Positions 5,537 to 7,292 of a stretch of DNA of 7,292 nt are shown one piece after another (position 1 is the first letter of the stretch; each line of letters starts with the position of its first letter). The notes under the pieces were generated by a model. The model was given only the letters and a program-made list of their open reading frames with translations, did not search any database and had not been told where the DNA came from. The position numbers were made by a program, and so were the translations under genes. Origin of the DNA: Bacteroidales bacterium (GTDB lineage Bacteria; Bacteroidota; Bacteroidia; Bacteroidales; GCA-2711565). The DNA lies in contig JAOZQX010000006.1 in the NCBI GenBank assembly GCA_029931995.1, positions 6,026 through 13,317 on the forward strand, given 5' to 3'.

Positions 5537-7172
5537 ATGCGTATAAGAAACGTTTAATCTTAAGAGTTGCTGTTTTTATGAAAGGTTCGATTTGAACCAC
5601 CACCAGTTGAACCTGCGAGAACTTATTCACCCTCGAATTAACATAAGCTTGTAATTCAACTCGCAATTCCTCATGCTTATGATCAATATAATTAGTTACA
5701 TCTTTTTTCAAATGCTTATAGCGTTCCTCAATTTCTTCACGATTAAAATGAACCATAGCCACCAATTTCCCTTTCTGTTGAACCACAACTGATTCAACAA
5801 CATGACGAAAATTATTGATAACCGATTCAATTTCTTCAGGGTAAATATTTTCACCGCTTTGTCCAACAATCATATTCTTTAAGCGTCCTCTCAGAAACAA
5901 ATAACCATCTTTGTCAAAGGTTCCTAAATCACCGGTTTTAAACCAACCATCCTCCGATAATACCTGTTTTGTTAATTCAGGCTCTTTATAATAACCCTGC
6001 ATAATATTGGGACCCTTTGCCCAAACTTCGCCCTCCCCTGTTACCGGATCGGGGTTATTTATTTTCAACTGTACATCCATTACGGCAGGACCTGTAGCCT
6101 GTAACTTTGTATTATCGGCATTAACGCCAGACAATAATGGTGAAGTTTCTGTAAGTCCATAACCAATGGCATAAGGAAATTTGGCTTCAATCAGGAATTT
6201 CTCAACCGTTTTGTCAAGTTTAGCCCCACCAACTCCAAAAAATTTAATTTCGCCTCCAAAGGACTCAAACAGTTTTTTTCCGGCTATAGCATTTAATTTT
6301 TTCCGTATTACCGGAATAGCATACAAGCCTTTGATTAAAGCATTTTTTGTAAATGTTTTGGCTATCTTATTCCGATATATTTTTTCTAAAATAAGAGGTA
6401 CAGAAAGCATAATGGTTGGCCTAACTTCAGTAAGTGCAGGTAATAAAACTGTTGGTGTAGGAGGTTTTGAGAGATAATAAACACAACTTCCACCCATGAT
6501 CGGTAAAACCAAACCCAATGTATTTTCGTAGGTATGCGAAAGTGGTAATATTGAAAGAAACCTGTCCTTGGTGCTTACATTTTGAACACTGAATGCCTGT
6601 ACAGCATTATAAACAATGTTTTTATGTGTCAGCATTACCCCTTTTGAGTTACCAGTAGTTCCCGAAGTATATATAATAGTTAGTAAATCATTCTCCTTAG
6701 CCACATGAGCTATTGGTTCGTATTCCTTTTCTTTATAAAAAACCCCATTCTCTTTAAGCAAAGTAAAGTCTTCTATCTTAATTTGATGTTTTAAGAATTT
6801 ACTTGAAGTTTGATTAACTTTTGTCATAAGGTTCTCAGAAACAAATATAGCCTTGGCCTCCGAATGCTTTAAAACATTCTCAATCTCAGTTTCATGAAAA
6901 TCGGGTAAAATTGGAACCACAACTGCCCCAATAAAACTAATGGCAAAATAGGAAATTCCCCAATGGGGCATATTTGCACTCAAAATGGCAACTTTATCAT
7001 CCTTTTTTATTCCTAGCTCTTTAAGAAAATATGCTAAAGAATTAATTTTGATACCAAGCTCTTTGTATGTAATTGGTTTTTCACCAACAAAAGTCATCGC
7101 ATCACAATCAGCGAAATTATTCAAAGTGGCTTCAAATAAGGATGGCAGGGTGTAGTTTTTGAATTTTGTCAT
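5535..7172 (-). CDS. Long-chain fatty-acid CoA ligase (AMP-binding, FadD-like)
   Basis: Cytoplasmic or membrane-associated ANL-superfamily enzyme that activates a fatty acid with ATP to an acyl-adenylate and then forms acyl-CoA, for beta-oxidation or lipid synthesis. The 545 residues contain the phosphate loop YTSGTTGNSKGVMLTH (168-183), the GYGLTETSP motif (337-345), GWFKTGDLG with Asp415 (409-417), and the hinge RGRLKN followed by GQSGENIYPEEIE (428-449). The C-terminal lysine motif TATLKIKR (534-541) keeps the catalytic Lys538 but has Leu where Gly is usual. A charged helical stretch (about 478-510, EEIEERYKHLKKDV...) sits in the C-terminal subdomain, as in other long-chain ligases. ATG 7172 precedes the typical start KNYTLPSLFE. 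On the minus strand TATTTTTA (7202-7195) is a weak -7 candidate. Palindromes lie farther upstream. It converges on the fadL-type gene, consistent with uptake plus activation. Acyl-chain specificity is inferred from overall resemblance. Confidence 0.92.
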   Translation of the reverse strand: MTKFKNYTLPSLFEATLNNFADCDAMTFVGEKPITYKELGIKINSLAYFLKELGIKKDDKVAILSANMPHWGISYFAISFIGAVVVPILPDFHETEIENVLKHSEAKAIFVSENLMTKVNQTSSKFLKHQIKIEDFTLLKENGVFYKEKEYEPIAHVAKENDLLTIIYTSGTTGNSKGVMLTHKNIVYNAVQAFSVQNVSTKDRFLSILPLSHTYENTLGLVLPIMGGSCVYYLSKPPTPTVLLPALTEVRPTIMLSVPLILEKIYRNKIAKTFTKNALIKGLYAIPVIRKKLNAIAGKKLFESFGGEIKFFGVGGAKLDKTVEKFLIEAKFPYAIGYGLTETSPLLSGVNADNTKLQATGPAVMDVQLKINNPDPVTGEGEVWAKGPNIMQGYYKEPELTKQVLSEDGWFKTGDLGTFDKDGYLFLRGRLKNMIVGQSGENIYPEEIESVINNFRHVVESVVVQQKGKLVAMVHFNREEIEERYKHLKKDVTNYIDHKHEELRVELQAYVNSRVNKFSQVQLVVVQIEPFIKTATLKIKRFLYA

Positions 7173-7226
7173 ATCTCACAGTTTGTAAAAGGGGTAAAAA
7201 TACAATAATTTTAAATAGATATTGAT

Positions 7227-7251
7227 TTGCTCGATTTTTATCGATAAGCAA
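7227..7251. promoter_or_regulatory. Palindromic candidate operator upstream of the acyl-CoA ligase
   Basis: TCGAT-TTTT-ATCGA (7231-7244) is a perfect 5-bp inverted repeat with a 4-base centre. Outer arms TTGC (7227-7230) and GCAA (7248-7251) extend it with a three-base offset on the right. It lies 55-79 bases before the ligase start codon, upstream of the weak -7 candidate. The size and symmetry suit a dimeric regulator, but none is encoded in the window. Confidence 0.35.
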
Positions 7252-7261
7252 TTAAAGTTCA

Positions 7262-7273
7262 TTTACGCGTAAA
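7262..7273. promoter_or_regulatory. Perfect 12-bp palindrome TTTACGCGTAAA
   Basis: TTTACGCGTAAA is its own reverse complement and has a CG-rich centre in an AT-rich spacer. It is 90-101 bases before the ligase start and could instead belong to a gene beyond the right edge. A regulator site is plausible; nothing else in the window confirms it. Confidence 0.3.
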
Positions 7274-7292
7274 CCAGTTTTTATCTGTCATT

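Noticed and set aside
6181..6477. Plus-strand frame of 98 codons
   Set aside because: It is antisense to the acyl-CoA ligase core, including conserved adenylation-domain sequence.

Overview
The window is AT-rich, gene-dense chromosomal DNA, most likely from a Bacteroidota (Bacteroidetes) bacterium. The evidence is the near absence of Shine-Dalgarno sequences before clear genes, A/T-rich leaders, an exact TAnnTTTG-type -7 box before the outer-membrane protein gene, and the protein families present. The organism has an outer membrane (FadL-type beta-barrel). I see no rRNA, tRNA, CRISPR array, transposase or phage gene.

Layout. (1) 4-936 (+): an alpha/beta-hydrolase-fold protein with a helical N-terminal region. 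Its reading frame is open back to a TAA at the first three bases of the window, and no usual start codon lies before 244. (2) 885-1634 (-): pxpA (LamB/YcsF family, 5-oxoprolinase subunit A), overlapping the hydrolase tail to tail by 52 bp. (3) 1635-1859: a 225-bp gap holding two oppositely oriented arrays of a degenerate 9-bp unit and a small GC-rich hairpin. (4) 1860-3098 (-): an Nramp-superfamily membrane protein that lacks the usual metal-binding residues, as recalled for YcsG-type proteins found near ycsF/pxpA. (5) 3163-3960 (+): a ureohydrolase resembling plant arginases/agmatinases, divergent from the Nramp-like gene across 64 bp. (6) 3961-4228: a gap with a weak terminator candidate, a 12-bp direct repeat with 19-bp period, and a -7 box. 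(7) 4229-5482 (+): an OmpP1/FadL outer-membrane transporter. (8) 5502-5536: a perfect 15-bp inverted repeat acting as a shared convergent terminator. (9) 5535-7172 (-): a long-chain acyl-CoA synthetase (AMP-binding family), with palindromic candidate operators upstream.

Two functional themes can be read. The first is nitrogen/amino-acid salvage: PxpA (5-oxoproline to glutamate), its Nramp-like neighbour, which may import an organic substrate rather than metal, and an arginase/agmatinase. The second is fatty-acid uptake and activation: FadL brings hydrophobic substrates across the outer membrane and the acyl-CoA synthetase activates them. PxpB and PxpC, the partners of PxpA, are not in the window. 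I do not see a clearly new multi-gene system. The best leads are the metal-site-less Nramp homologue next to pxpA, the plant-like arginase, the repeat-rich 1662-1856 spacer, and the unresolved 5' end of the hydrolase.
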